Source of the DNA: Xenorhabdus miraniensis
Lineage (GTDB): Bacteria; Pseudomonadota; Gammaproteobacteria; Enterobacterales; Enterobacteriaceae
Assembly (NCBI RefSeq): GCF_002632615.1
Contig: NZ_NITZ01000012.1
Location: 62,001-126,000 of the forward strand
DNA: 64,000 bases
Direction: 5' to 3'
Part shown: in pieces, positions 51,557-61,293 of the stretch
Layout of the letters: each line of letters opens with the position of its first letter
Position numbering within the stretch: position 1 is the stretch's first letter
The notes under the pieces: model-generated
Seen by the model: the letters and a program-made list of their open reading frames with translations, nothing else
What the model was told of the DNA's origin: nothing
Database searches by the model: none
Position numbers and translations under genes: made by a program

Positions 51557-53698
51557 ATGATTGACGATTATGCTCTGAATTGTATTGTCTATTTAGGGAA
51601 ACAGTTCCATAAGGTCGCTTCTGTCGAACAATTGCACCATGCACTGGGGCTAGATTCCCTGACACTGACAGATTCACAACTACGTGAAGCGGCTGATGCC
51701 ATTGGATTGCACAGTAAATTTGATCGCCTGACACCGGATAGCGTCAGTACATTACCTTTGCCTGCATTAATTGAAATCGATCAGCGCTGGTGGGTACTGT
51801 CAGAAATTCACCCTGATGCGTTTACTCTGTTCGACCCGACCAGCGGGAAATGCGAAGTGCGTGCGTGGGTTCAGCCTGCGCACGATGAGAAAGCGAAATC
51901 CGATAAGTGCAGCGCTAACCAATATGCTAACCAATATAAAGTGCTATTGGTGGCAGATAAAACACTGACTAAACAACAGGTTAAATTTGGACTGAGCTGG
52001 TTTTATCCTTCCATTTTCAGGCAAAAAAATCAGTTACGGGATATTTTCCTGTTTGCCATTGTGTTGCAGCTTTTTGCGCTGGCGGCACCCTTGTTGTTTG
52101 AAAATGTCATCGACAAAGTGCTGGTTGGACGGAGTATTGCCAGCCTGCATGTCCTCGGCATGGCGATGCTCGCGCTGGCATTGGCTGAACCACTGTATGG
52201 CTTCCTGCGTAATACCGTGTTTGGGCATATGGCCAGCCAGATCAACGCCGAACTTTCCGGCAGGCTCTATCGCCATCTTGTGGGATTGCCCCTGCCTTAT
52301 TTCAAGCAACGCCAAACAGGGCAAATTATCGCCAGAGTGAGGGAAATGGCGCATATCCGGCAGTTTTTGACCGGCTCTACCCTTATGTTGCTGCTCGACC
52401 TGATTTTCATCATTCTGTTTCTGGGCGTCATGTTCCACTATTCTGCCCTGCTGACATGGATCGTTATCAGTTCGCTGGTACTTTATTTCCTGCTTTGGGT
52501 CGCCGTCGGGCCAATCATTCGACGCAAAGTAGAAAAAGAGTATGAAGCCGATGCCAATGCCACGAGTTTCCTGACAGAAGCTGTCACGGGTATCGAAACC
52601 ATCAAAACGACCGCAACCGAAAAACGTTTTTTGTACCAGTGGCAAAAGGTATTGAGTCAGCAGTTGATCCAACGCTTTACGGCTCAGAAAAGCGGGCTGG
52701 CAGCAGGACAAGGGATCGCCCTTATCCAGAAAGTTGTTGCCGCCTTATTGTTGTGGTGGGGAGTCCGTGCCGTGCTTGATGGCAATTTATCTCCCGGTGA
52801 ATTAATTGCTTTTAATATGCTGGCAGGCCACGTTACCCAGCCGATCTTACGATTGGCCCAAGTCTGGCAGGATTTTCAGCATACCCTGATCGCCCTGCGT
52901 CGGGTTGGCGATATTCTGGATGAACCCATGGAAAACAGTAAACAGGGGCTGGCATCGGCACCTGAGCTGGCAGGCCAGATTGAGTTCAGGAATATACGCT
53001 TTCGCTATCATGCAGATACGCCAGAAGTACTGGCAAATTTGTCGCTGGGGATTAAGGCAGGAGAGTTTATCGGCATTACAGGGCCGTCAGGCTCTGGCAA
53101 AAGCACGCTGACCCGACTGTTGCAGCGCCTGTATGTACCACAACACGGACAGGTTTTGGTGGATGGCATGGATTTAGCTATCGCCGACCCTGTATCACTG
53201 CGCCGTAATATGAGTGTGGTTTTGCAAGAGAGCATTCTGTTTTCCGGCAGCATTGCCGATAACATTCGCTTGTGCAAACCCAATGCCAGTGATGAAGAAG
53301 TTTGTCAGGCAGCAAACCTGGCGGGTGCCACTGATTTCATCAATGCGTTCCCACAAAAATTCGCTCATCCTGTCGGTGAAAAAGGGAGCAATCTTTCTGG
53401 CGGACAACGGCAGCGTATCGCGTTAGCGAGAGCGTTGTTGAATGATCCCAGGATCCTGATCCTTGATGAAGCCACTTCCGCACTGGATTATGAATCTGAA
53501 GCGGCCATTATGAGCAATATGGATGAAATATGCCGCAACCGAACGGTGATTAGTATCGCCCATCGGCTGAATACTATTCGCCATGCCAATAAAATTTTCG
53601 TTTTAGATCAAGGGAAAATCGTTGAATCAGGTTCACATGATGCTCTCGTGCAGCAAAACAGCTTATATGCCCAACTCTGGCATCAACAAACCAAGTGA
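51557..53698 (+). CDS. rtxE: Second type I secretion ABC transporter RtxE
   Basis: 713 residues. C39-like N-terminus without catalytic Cys, six membrane helices, Walker A GPSGSGKSTLTR, signature LSGGQRQRIALARA, Walker B ILILDEATSALDYES. MARTX loci are unusual in having two ABC proteins (RtxB and RtxE) that probably form a heterodimer; this gene fits that plan. No tolC-like gene is in the window, so the outer-membrane channel must be encoded elsewhere. The spacer to the next gene (53699-53841) shows no clear terminator. Confidence 0.94.
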   Translation: MIDDYALNCIVYLGKQFHKVASVEQLHHALGLDSLTLTDSQLREAADAIGLHSKFDRLTPDSVSTLPLPALIEIDQRWWVLSEIHPDAFTLFDPTSGKCEVRAWVQPAHDEKAKSDKCSANQYANQYKVLLVADKTLTKQQVKFGLSWFYPSIFRQKNQLRDIFLFAIVLQLFALAAPLLFENVIDKVLVGRSIASLHVLGMAMLALALAEPLYGFLRNTVFGHMASQINAELSGRLYRHLVGLPLPYFKQRQTGQIIARVREMAHIRQFLTGSTLMLLLDLIFIILFLGVMFHYSALLTWIVISSLVLYFLLWVAVGPIIRRKVEKEYEADANATSFLTEAVTGIETIKTTATEKRFLYQWQKVLSQQLIQRFTAQKSGLAAGQGIALIQKVVAALLLWWGVRAVLDGNLSPGELIAFNMLAGHVTQPILRLAQVWQDFQHTLIALRRVGDILDEPMENSKQGLASAPELAGQIEFRNIRFRYHADTPEVLANLSLGIKAGEFIGITGPSGSGKSTLTRLLQRLYVPQHGQVLVDGMDLAIADPVSLRRNMSVVLQESILFSGSIADNIRLCKPNASDEEVCQAANLAGATDFINAFPQKFAHPVGEKGSNLSGGQRQRIALARALLNDPRILILDEATSALDYESEAAIMSNMDEICRNRTVISIAHRLNTIRHANKIFVLDQGKIVESGSHDALVQQNSLYAQLWHQQTK

Positions 53699-53841
53699 TT
53701 ATGGTGATTTTTTATGACGCTTTTTACGACGACAAAAAAAGAAAATTCATTGAAGACATGAAGCTTATTTCGCCTTAGAATTAATTTCATAACGAAATTA
53801 ACATAGCATTACAAAATGTTCTTAAGGAAGAGAATATAACT

Positions 53842-54852
53842 ATGAAACAAGTCTCTATTACAGCTTTGGTTTTTTCTCATACATCAGTCACATCGGTTGC
53901 CATGCCGATTGAAATTCTCACCATTGCCGCCAACGCCATTGGCGGCCCAATTCCTCATGTCAATATTATTTCGCCAACCCATCAAGGCATGATCGGTCAG
54001 GGAATGACCAATCATACAAATGGCCTGTTTGGGGATTCTGCGCCTACTGCCCACGATATTCTCCACAATACCTTCCACAATACTCTTCAAGACGACCAGA
54101 AACCCGATATTATTCTGGTCGGCTCACTGGGCTTTCCTGAATGGGAACCACGACACTGTTCGAGGGAAATCATTGAGTGGCTTAAGGCGATGGATGAAAA
54201 ACACATTCCTATTGTTTCAATCTGCTCTGGCACCTTTATACTTGCCAAAGCAGGATTATTAAACACAGGCGCAGCAATCCATCCTCATTTTTCCACTGAA
54301 TTCAAAAAAATATTCCCCCATATCCCCTTTTATACCGACGAAAAGATCATCAGTGACAATCACCGTTTTTGCATTTCCAGCGCCTATGGGTGCGGAAGCG
54401 CTATGCTGAATATTGTTGAATTGATCTACGGGCAATATGCCAGAGAACGATGCGCGAAATTCCTGCTGGGTGAAAATGACAATAAAAATTCGTCTGATTC
54501 CGCCAGTTTTGCCGCTTATCGCCAACATGCCGATTCGCTGATCCACAAACTACAAGATTGGATGCATGCTTTCCCCTCTGAAATTTTATCCGTTGCCGAT
54601 TTAGCCAATAAAATTCATCTTTGTGAACGCCAAATGAAACGTCGTTTTAAAATCGCCACAGGGAAAACACCGATTCAATATATTCAACAGATCCGTCTGT
54701 CACAGGCTAAACATTGGCTGGAAAAATCACAGAAAACTATCGAAGAAATCAGCCATGAAGTGGGTTATGAGGATACCCGTTATTTCAGAGAGTTATTTAA
54801 ACGTTGCAATGGATTAACACCAAAAGAGTACCGCCAAAAATATCATCATTGA
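53842..54852 (+). CDS. GlxA-type transcriptional regulator (DJ-1/PfpI domain plus AraC HTH)
   Basis: 336 residues: an amidase-like DJ-1/PfpI domain (VSICSGTFILAKAGLLNTG, HPHFSTEFKKIFPH) and a C-terminal AraC pair of helix-turn-helices (VADLANKIHLCERQMKRRF, IATGKTPIQYIQQ, EISHEVGYEDTRYFRELF). SICSGTF keeps the nucleophile-elbow Cys. Such regulators respond to nitrogenous or quaternary-amine metabolites in other bacteria. AAGGAAGAG gives a good ribosome site. It follows rtxE in the same direction after 143 bases; control of the toxin operon is possible but not shown. Confidence 0.85.
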   Translation: MKQVSITALVFSHTSVTSVAMPIEILTIAANAIGGPIPHVNIISPTHQGMIGQGMTNHTNGLFGDSAPTAHDILHNTFHNTLQDDQKPDIILVGSLGFPEWEPRHCSREIIEWLKAMDEKHIPIVSICSGTFILAKAGLLNTGAAIHPHFSTEFKKIFPHIPFYTDEKIISDNHRFCISSAYGCGSAMLNIVELIYGQYARERCAKFLLGENDNKNSSDSASFAAYRQHADSLIHKLQDWMHAFPSEILSVADLANKIHLCERQMKRRFKIATGKTPIQYIQQIRLSQAKHWLEKSQKTIEEISHEVGYEDTRYFRELFKRCNGLTPKEYRQKYHH

Positions 54853-54996
54853 TGGGCATTTTTTGCACTCTGTAAATAATCAGCAACACTAATAAATGAC
54901 TCGTTTTATTATCATATCCTCATGAATAGCGGTATAGTAATTACGGACACCTCACAAGTCTGTAATATTTTATTAACGTAAAAGTGAGGTATCAGC

Positions 54997-55236
54997 ATGA
55001 AACTGAAATCATCCAGACACCAATATTCTACTAAATTTAAACTTGAAGCCATTCAGCAAGTGCTTCTTCATCAGCAAAGGATTGTGGATGTAGCTCGTTT
55101 ATTGGATATCGATACCTGCATTTGGGGGAAATGGGTTCATCAATATAAAAACATGAACCGGTTAATCCGCATCTATGGGGTGAAGCAAGATCATCGCTTG
55201 CAATCTCATTGTGATGATTTTCGATTAAGCAATTAA
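54997..55236 (+). pseudogene. Truncated IS3-type transposase OrfA
   Basis: 79 codons: HQYSTKFKLEAIQQVLLHQQ, RIVDVARLLDID and GKWVHQYK form the N-terminal helix-turn-helix of IS3-family OrfA; the leucine-zipper part is replaced by unrelated residues before the stop, and no OrfB follows. ACCTCAC and GTGAGGT flank the start (about 54947-54990). A leftover fragment. The 55237-55522 spacer has no gene. Confidence 0.65.
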
Positions 55237-55522
55237 GCCGGGAGCAGATATATTAAAACGGCAAAGTCCCTCGGTAATCACACTAATACATTTTAATGAG
55301 GGTAACAACAATCCTGACAGAGGGGGGTTAATAACTATCTTAGGCGAACTGATTTCTTATTATCTTAAAAAAATAAACCGCCACTGAATATTATTTATCC
55401 AGAAATGAATATTTTAGTAACGGCTGAATCAGGACTCAGGTTAGTTAATAAGTTAATTAGATAAATTATCTGCATTATTGCTATAATCAATAACACGATA
55501 ACCAGATTTTTCGCCTGTTTTT

Positions 55523-56526
55523 ATGAAATCGCAGATAACACTTTCTGAGCCTGAACGAATTACATTGCAACAACTTGCTTTGAATCACCCACACCGGGAC
55601 ATCCGTACGCGAGGAACGGGGTTGCTCATGCTTGCCAGAGGAGGCAAACCGCCTCAGATCGCCGCTGAGATAGGATGCAGTGTCCGGGTTATCTACAATT
55701 GGGTTCACACATGGCACAATTCAGGGATAGCAGGATTATTAGGGGGTCATGCAGGAGGCCGGTATCTTGCCATGACACCTGAAATGATTGCCACTGCGGT
55801 CGACGCTGCCAGCGCAGAGTCCTTGACGCTAGCCAGGATAGCGCAGAGGGTTGAGGAAAAGCACGGCCCGCTGCCATGCACACTGGAAACACTGGCGAAG
55901 ACCCTGAAAAAGCAGGGGCTCACCTATAAACGAACCCGCCTGTCGCTTAAAAAAAGCGCAACGAAACGGAGTTTGCTAAAAAATCCGCCTTACTGAATAA
56001 AATTAAGAGCGGGGCACGATTAGGCCATTACCGACTGATCTATTTTGATGAGGTCGGTTTTGCCGCGTCTCCTCCCGTGCAATATGGCTGGAGCCCACGG
56101 GGTAAACCCCATGAGACTGAGCCTCAAGACCATGACAGACGGTCAGTTCTGGGGGCGTTAAATGACACGGACAACACGCTGTTTTACCAGACAACATCAG
56201 GCAGTATCACACGAGCTGATGTGATTGATTTCTTAGAGCAGGCAGCCAAACAAGGGGGCAACCGCCTGACATTTTTAGTGTTGGATAATGCGCGTATCCA
56301 CCATGGGATCGAGGAGAAAATCAGAAATCGCTGGTTACGAGAACACAACATGCTGTTACTTTATCTTCCTGCCTACAGCCCAGAGCTGAATCTGATTGAA
56401 ATCGTTTGGAAACAAGCCAAATATCACTGGCGACGTTTTATCACCTGGACTCAGGAGACAATGGAGTATGAGCTAAATACTCTGTTGGAAGGTTATGGCG
56501 ATCAATTTGCAATTAATTTTTCTTAA
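55523..56526 (+). mobile_element. IS630-family transposase, two frames with A7 shift site
   Basis: The first frame (55523-55996) gives the paired DNA-binding domains (MKSQITLSEPERITLQQLAL, QIAAEIGCSVRVIYNWVHTW). The second (no start of its own needed; last stop 56524-56526) gives the DDE domain: YFDEVGFAASP, LVLDNARIHHG and AYSPELNLIEIVWKQ, so all three acidic residues are intact. At 55951-55957 seven A followed by G (CTTAAAAAAAGCG) would let a -1 shift join the frames into about 334 residues, as is common in IS630 elements. Terminal repeats and the TA duplication were not located. It lies 24 bases from the nucleotide-sugar dehydratase gene. Confidence 0.85.
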
Positions 56527-56550
56527 TCACTTAATGCTTGAAGCACATAA

Positions 56551-57609
56551 TTATTTATAGTTAGATACAATCCTTTTAAGAGCATATTTCACTTCCTCAT
56601 ATTTTGGTTTTTTTTTAATTAAATCTTCTAATTTCGAAATAGTACTATTCAATTTTATCAATGGAATAGAAGGAGATTTTGCAATATATATTTTTTCATA
56701 TTTAGTAGTAAAGAATTCCTCTTCTTTATTCAATATCTCCTCATAAAGTTTTTCACCAGGCCTGATTCCTGTATAAATAATCTCCATTTTATCAATTGGC
56801 TGTATACCAGATAATTTAATCAAGTCTTTAACTAAATCTACTATCTTAATAGGCTTTCCCATATCGAGAAAAAACAAATTCCCACTCTGAACTAAAGCAC
56901 CCGCTTGAATAACTAATTGAACAGCTTCGGGGATAGTCATAAAAAAACGAACCATTTCAGGATGTGTTACTGTAATAGGTCCTCCTCTCTCTATTTGTTT
57001 TTTAAAAATAGATATCACACTGCCTCTACTTCCCAAAACATTACCAAATCTTACAGAAGCAAACTTAGTTGTACTGATAGAGCTATAGCCTTGAATAATC
57101 ATTTCTGCAATTCTTTTCGTAACTCCCATTATGCTTGTTGGATTAACTGCTTTATCAGTTGATATCAATACAAAGCGCTCTGCTTTATATGAATGTGCAG
57201 CGTGAATTACATTTCTTGAACCTAACACATTATTTTTTACTGCCTCCAGAGGATTAAACTCCATTAATGGAACATGTTTATGGGCAGCAGCATGAAAAAC
57301 AATATTAGGTTTGTATGTATAAAAAATGTGATCCACTCTTTCTTTGTCTTGAATATTAGCAATAATTGGTATTAATTCTACTTCTGATACTATATCTTTT
57401 AATTCAGACATTATTTCAAAAATACTATTTTCACCATGCCCTAATAATAAAATAACTTGAGGTGAAAAATTTAAAATTTGCCTACATAATTCTGAACCAA
57501 TAGAGCCGCCTGCTCCTGTGACAAGAACAGTTTTACTCTTAAGATAATATGATGTTTTATTTATGTCTAAATTTACACATTTTCTGCCTAATAATTTTTT
57601 TATGTCCAT
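56551..57609 (-). CDS. Nucleotide-sugar 4,6-dehydratase, CapD/WbpM type, soluble short form
   Basis: 352 residues of the extended SDR superfamily: NAD loop VLVTGAGGSIGSELCRQI, AAAHKHVPLMEFNP, STDKAVNPTSIMGVTKR (Met replacing the usual catalytic Tyr, as in WbpM/PglF) and FGNVLGSRGSVI. Likely converts UDP-GlcNAc to the 4-keto-6-deoxy sugar. It begins LLGRKCVNLDINK, the linker that in full-length relatives follows four membrane helices, so the membrane half is absent, as in some soluble homologues. Last gene of the minus-strand cluster, next to an IS630 copy. The upstream spacer 57610-57938 (329 bases, AT-rich) contains nothing I can assign. Confidence 0.88.
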   Translation of the reverse strand: MDIKKLLGRKCVNLDINKTSYYLKSKTVLVTGAGGSIGSELCRQILNFSPQVILLLGHGENSIFEIMSELKDIVSEVELIPIIANIQDKERVDHIFYTYKPNIVFHAAAHKHVPLMEFNPLEAVKNNVLGSRNVIHAAHSYKAERFVLISTDKAVNPTSIMGVTKRIAEMIIQGYSSISTTKFASVRFGNVLGSRGSVISIFKKQIERGGPITVTHPEMVRFFMTIPEAVQLVIQAGALVQSGNLFFLDMGKPIKIVDLVKDLIKLSGIQPIDKMEIIYTGIRPGEKLYEEILNKEEEFFTTKYEKIYIAKSPSIPLIKLNSTISKLEDLIKKKPKYEEVKYALKRIVSNYK

Positions 57610-57938
57610 ATTGTTATTTTCGAATATTGATTATTTTTTATTAATTAATTTATTCACTTTATAAAATAAAAATTTAATTATTATTTAGATTATATAGTCA
57701 ATGTTTTTCATGAAAAATAGTTTGCACTTTCGGTGAAAAATTCTATTACTTTATCGTGTTTTTTCAGATTTGAAATAATCCGTTATTTTTCCGTGTTGTT
57801 TATTCTGGTACGGCGAAATACATTATCTCCTTCTTATGCGTTGGGTAAATTTTTTCCAGTAATATGTACTTTTGGCTGGCTCTCATAAATGGGCTAATGA
57901 TCTAATACTTTTCTAGTTCTGTCAGTCGCATATACCTA

Positions 57939-58622
57939 TTACAATGGAACTGAACCATTACGATAAACAAATCTGACAGTCATAAAAGCTTCTGCGGCAG
58001 GCAAACACATTTGATTACCCCAAGAATAAGCCCTATTTTTTAATGCTTCTAGAGATCTCGGATGTGGATAATCACGAATTTCTGAAATATAACAAGCTAT
58101 AGCTTGAAGTTTTATTTCTAAAGTTGATGTAATATCCACCCATGTATCAGGAATAAATGTCCTAGGGTAAGCCCATTCAGTACTACTCGCAGTATCGAAG
58201 GTGAAAACTGATTTTATATATTTCTCTACAGGTCTTACAGCAACCAATGTAGCCTTAAATAAAATTTCGTGATCATAATTTATATCACCACCATATTGAC
58301 AATAAATTATTGTAGGACGTATTTCTTTAATTATTTCTTCTAATGGGCGAACAATTTCAATAAGATTAAATTGATCTAATCGTTGATCCGGAAAATTCAA
58401 ATTTCGAATATCTGTTACTCCTAATTTCTTAGCCGCATTCTGAGAACACAACGTCATGTTAATATTTTGGTTTGCATAACGTAGTGATTCTCCTTCACAA
58501 AATATTACACTTGTTACTGGGATACCCATTTTACGATATAAAGCAACTGTTCCCCCACACCCTAAAATTTCATCATCAGGGTGTGCTGCTATAACAAGAA
58601 TTTTTTCATTTAATGAATTCAT
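57939..58622 (-). CDS. PIG-L (LmbE) family deacetylase
   Basis: 227 residues with the zinc motif AHPDDEILGCGG (13-24), NFPDQRLDQ and YDHE near residue 120. PIG-L enzymes remove the N-acetyl group from GlcNAc-containing lipids, sugars or natural products. Beside an aminotransferase and glycosyltransferases it probably deacetylates a sugar of the glycan or glycoconjugate made here. It starts 48 bases after the aminotransferase stop on the same strand. Very AT-rich like its neighbours. Confidence 0.88.
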   Translation of the reverse strand: MNSLNEKILVIAAHPDDEILGCGGTVALYRKMGIPVTSVIFCEGESLRYANQNINMTLCSQNAAKKLGVTDIRNLNFPDQRLDQFNLIEIVRPLEEIIKEIRPTIIYCQYGGDINYDHEILFKATLVAVRPVEKYIKSVFTFDTASSTEWAYPRTFIPDTWVDITSTLEIKLQAIACYISEIRDYPHPRSLEALKNRAYSWGNQMCLPAAEAFMTVRFVYRNGSVPL

Positions 58623-58670
58623 ATAAAATATCTCAAATGAATTTAATTATAATAAGTGAATTTTTAAAAT

Positions 58671-59825
58671 TCACTTAGATAATATATCTCTGATAGATTC
58701 GATAATTCGACATTGATCTTCATTATTCATTTTTGTATATAGTGGTAAGCTCACTACTCTATTATATACTTTAGTAGCATTAGGATAGTCCATAGATGAT
58801 AATTTATACTTTTCTCTCCAATAAATATGTAGATGTAAGGGAATGAAATGGACACTACATCCAATTCCTCTTTTTACCATTTCATCTATGAAATGTTCTC
58901 GTGTTATATCCAGATCATGATTCAATTGAATTACATATAGGTGCCAAGAATGCATATCTCCATCTAATCCAAGCGGAGGAAGGATAATAGGAGACTCTTT
59001 CAATTCATTATTATAATGTTCAGCTATTTTCTGACGTTTTTTTTGAAAAAAAAATAGTTTTTTCAATTGAGAAATTCCAATTGATGCTTGTATATCAGGC
59101 ATATTATATTTATAGCCTGGAGCAACAATTTCGTAAAACCAATTTGCTTTATTTGAAGTATATCGATCAAATACATCTCGGTTAATACCATGCAACCTCA
59201 TAATCCGACAACGCCTAGCAATATCTTTATTTTTAGTAAGAATCATTCCTCCTTCACCTGTTGTCATAGTTTTAGTAGCATAAAAACTAAATACAGTGGC
59301 GTCGCTTGGTAGAGAACCTATCCACTGCCCTTTATATGTTGCTGGTAAACTATGGGCTGCATCTTCCACAATCTTTAAGTTATATTTGAGAGCTATTTTA
59401 AATATAGAATCCATATCACAAGTTGTTCCTGAAAAATGAACAGGAATAATTGCTTTTGTTTTTTCTGTGATTTTTTCTTCAATAAGAGTTGTATCTATCA
59501 TTAATGTAGAAGGATTTATATCTACGAATACAGGATCTGCTCCCAAATATCTGATTACTTCCGCAGTTGCTGTGAAAGTATATGTAGTCGTAATGACTTC
59601 ATCACCTGGTGAAATTCCTATTGCTTCTAAAGCAAGATGTAAACCAGCGGTTGCTGAATTAACAGCAATTGCTTCTAGATCTTCTCCAAATGTCTGAGCA
59701 AATACATGCTCAAAAAATTTTGTTTTAGAACCAGTTGTTAGCCAACCATTTCGTAAACAATCAATCACTTCGTTAATTTCTTCTTCTCCAATATCTGGAA
59801 TATAAAAAGGTAAAAAATCATTCAT
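58671..59825 (-). CDS. DegT/DnrJ/EryC1-family sugar aminotransferase
   Basis: 384 residues of PLP-dependent sugar aminotransferase: NSATAGLHLALEAIG, PVHFSGTTCDM, VEDAAHSLPATY, SFYATKTMTTGEGGM (the Lys binds PLP) and YNMPDIQASIGISQL. Such enzymes aminate keto-sugars, which fits the 4,6-dehydratase two genes downstream. It forms an operon with the PIG-L gene. A closely similar size and motif set is seen in PglE/WecE/ArnB-like enzymes; the sugar cannot be named. Confidence 0.9.
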   Translation of the reverse strand: MNDFLPFYIPDIGEEEINEVIDCLRNGWLTTGSKTKFFEHVFAQTFGEDLEAIAVNSATAGLHLALEAIGISPGDEVITTTYTFTATAEVIRYLGADPVFVDINPSTLMIDTTLIEEKITEKTKAIIPVHFSGTTCDMDSIFKIALKYNLKIVEDAAHSLPATYKGQWIGSLPSDATVFSFYATKTMTTGEGGMILTKNKDIARRCRIMRLHGINRDVFDRYTSNKANWFYEIVAPGYKYNMPDIQASIGISQLKKLFFFQKKRQKIAEHYNNELKESPIILPPLGLDGDMHSWHLYVIQLNHDLDITREHFIDEMVKRGIGCSVHFIPLHLHIYWREKYKLSSMDYPNATKVYNRVVSLPLYTKMNNEDQCRIIESIRDILSK

Positions 59826-59994
59826 TTTTTATTACTCATAATAAGAAAAATTATTTTTCTAATGTTAGAAAATCATTTTATATAATAATCGAAATTCAAT
59901 TATATAAAAATAAGGGATTTTACTAAATGAGATTTAAATTTATCTTTAGACATCTGTTAAAATAGTTAATTTCTACTTTGTACTAAGGATGTTA

Positions 59995-60290
59995 AATCGT
60001 CACTCAGATTCTTTTAGGTGCAAGTAAAATGAACCTTAGCAATACACATTAAATTTGTGTAGATGACACTTAGCCTGAATCCCAAATCCCTTGATATCAT
60101 TGGTGTAATTTCGGTGATTTTTCTAATCAACAAACTCGATATTGTGATTGATCCAATAATGCTTAAAATCACGCACATCAATTAAATTACTTTTAATAAT
60201 AGTGAGACAATTCTTTGGGTTGATTGAGGTCTGATCGAGTTATCCATAGTTATTGGTAGACTTCACCTAAGTCCTTACTCAACAGTGGTA
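59995..60290 (-). pseudogene. IS1595-type (ISXO2-like) transposase remnant
   Basis: Reading the minus strand from about 60190 to 59995 gives VRDFKHYWINHNIEFVD, a stop, then YTNDIKGFGIQAKCHLHKF, a stop, and LKESE, stop, RFN. These recall the end of IS1595-family transposases (NHSIEFVNP..., TNTIEGxWxHLK, and ExxWRFN). Several stops and no start show it is dead. It fills most of the 582-base gap between the aminotransferase and the next gene. Confidence 0.5.
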
Positions 60291-60407
60291 TGCTACTAAT
60301 CCTTATGGTACAAGATATAACGCAAGGTGTCCTACTATTTCGAAATTTTATTTAGGTAGGTTATTCAATAAGGTTACAGAGAAATATTTATTTCGCATTA
60401 TAATTAC

Positions 60408-61283
60408 TCATACAATAAATTTGTATGAATCAAGATATTTTATCTCTTTATCAAAAATAGATTCTAGTGCATAAATAAGTTCACTATCGCTATTCTTAAA
60501 TTGCAATCCAAATTTAATGATGTTTTTCTGCACTATATTCCATCCAGTTAAAATTTCGTTTCCATTATATTTGATTATTTCACTTCTAAAATGCCGCTCT
60601 CTTACCATAGAGATCCCTCTAATACAACCATAAAATTTTCTAAATATATACATATCTTTTAAAATTAGTTTGTTGGATTTGTTGGATTTCATAGATGAAA
60701 TCAATTCATTAGCGCTATTAAAGACATAACTATACTCTTCTATATAATTCTTTTCTAACAAAAATGGTGTCACTATTGAGTTGTTTTTTTTATTCACATG
60801 CCTATATAAGTAAAAGCCATGGATATTGAATTTTTCTCTTACATAAAAATCTGAAATAAATTTAATGACAGTTATATTATCATATGGATCCCATATTAAA
60901 AACTTATTTGTTTCAATTCTTTTTGATATAACATATTTTGTATGATTTTCTTTCTGATAATAATCATGTTCACTTTTGAAAAAATACGCATTAGATTCCA
61001 AAATAAAGATTTCATTTAGTGGGATTTTATTTAAATCCTTTAAATAATACACTCTTTTTTCTATATAGAAAAATTCTTTCAAAAAAACAAAAAATATATG
61101 TGGTTCAACAGTCCCAGAAAAAATATGAGTTGGAAAATGATAAGAAATATTAAAATTAAATGAATGAAGTTTATCTGCGTTTATATCATTATACTCCATA
61201 AAATAAGTTAATGCATTAAAAAAACAATCATATGGACCTAAATGTTCAAAATAATTACCTATAGAATCAAGATGCTTACTCAT
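60408..61283 (-). CDS. Unknown protein with possible Cys-His-Asp papain-like (BtrH_N/C39-like) fold
   Basis: 291 residues, about 28% G+C, no signal peptide. The N-terminus GPYDCFFNALTYFMEY has a Cys followed by aromatic and small residues. A later His lies in NHTKYVISKR and an Asp in FLIWDPYDNIT, in the order and spacing of C39-like or BtrH N-terminal domains. BtrH in butirosin biosynthesis transfers an acyl group from a carrier protein to an aminoglycoside. That assignment is tentative. It starts ten bases after the GT4 stop, so it is co-transcribed with the two glycosyltransferases. No other family is recognised. Confidence 0.6.
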   Translation of the reverse strand: MSKHLDSIGNYFEHLGPYDCFFNALTYFMEYNDINADKLHSFNFNISYHFPTHIFSGTVEPHIFFVFLKEFFYIEKRVYYLKDLNKIPLNEIFILESNAYFFKSEHDYYQKENHTKYVISKRIETNKFLIWDPYDNITVIKFISDFYVREKFNIHGFYLYRHVNKKNNSIVTPFLLEKNYIEEYSYVFNSANELISSMKSNKSNKLILKDMYIFRKFYGCIRGISMVRERHFRSEIIKYNGNEILTGWNIVQKNIIKFGLQFKNSDSELIYALESIFDKEIKYLDSYKFIV

Positions 61284-61293
61284 TTATTACCCT

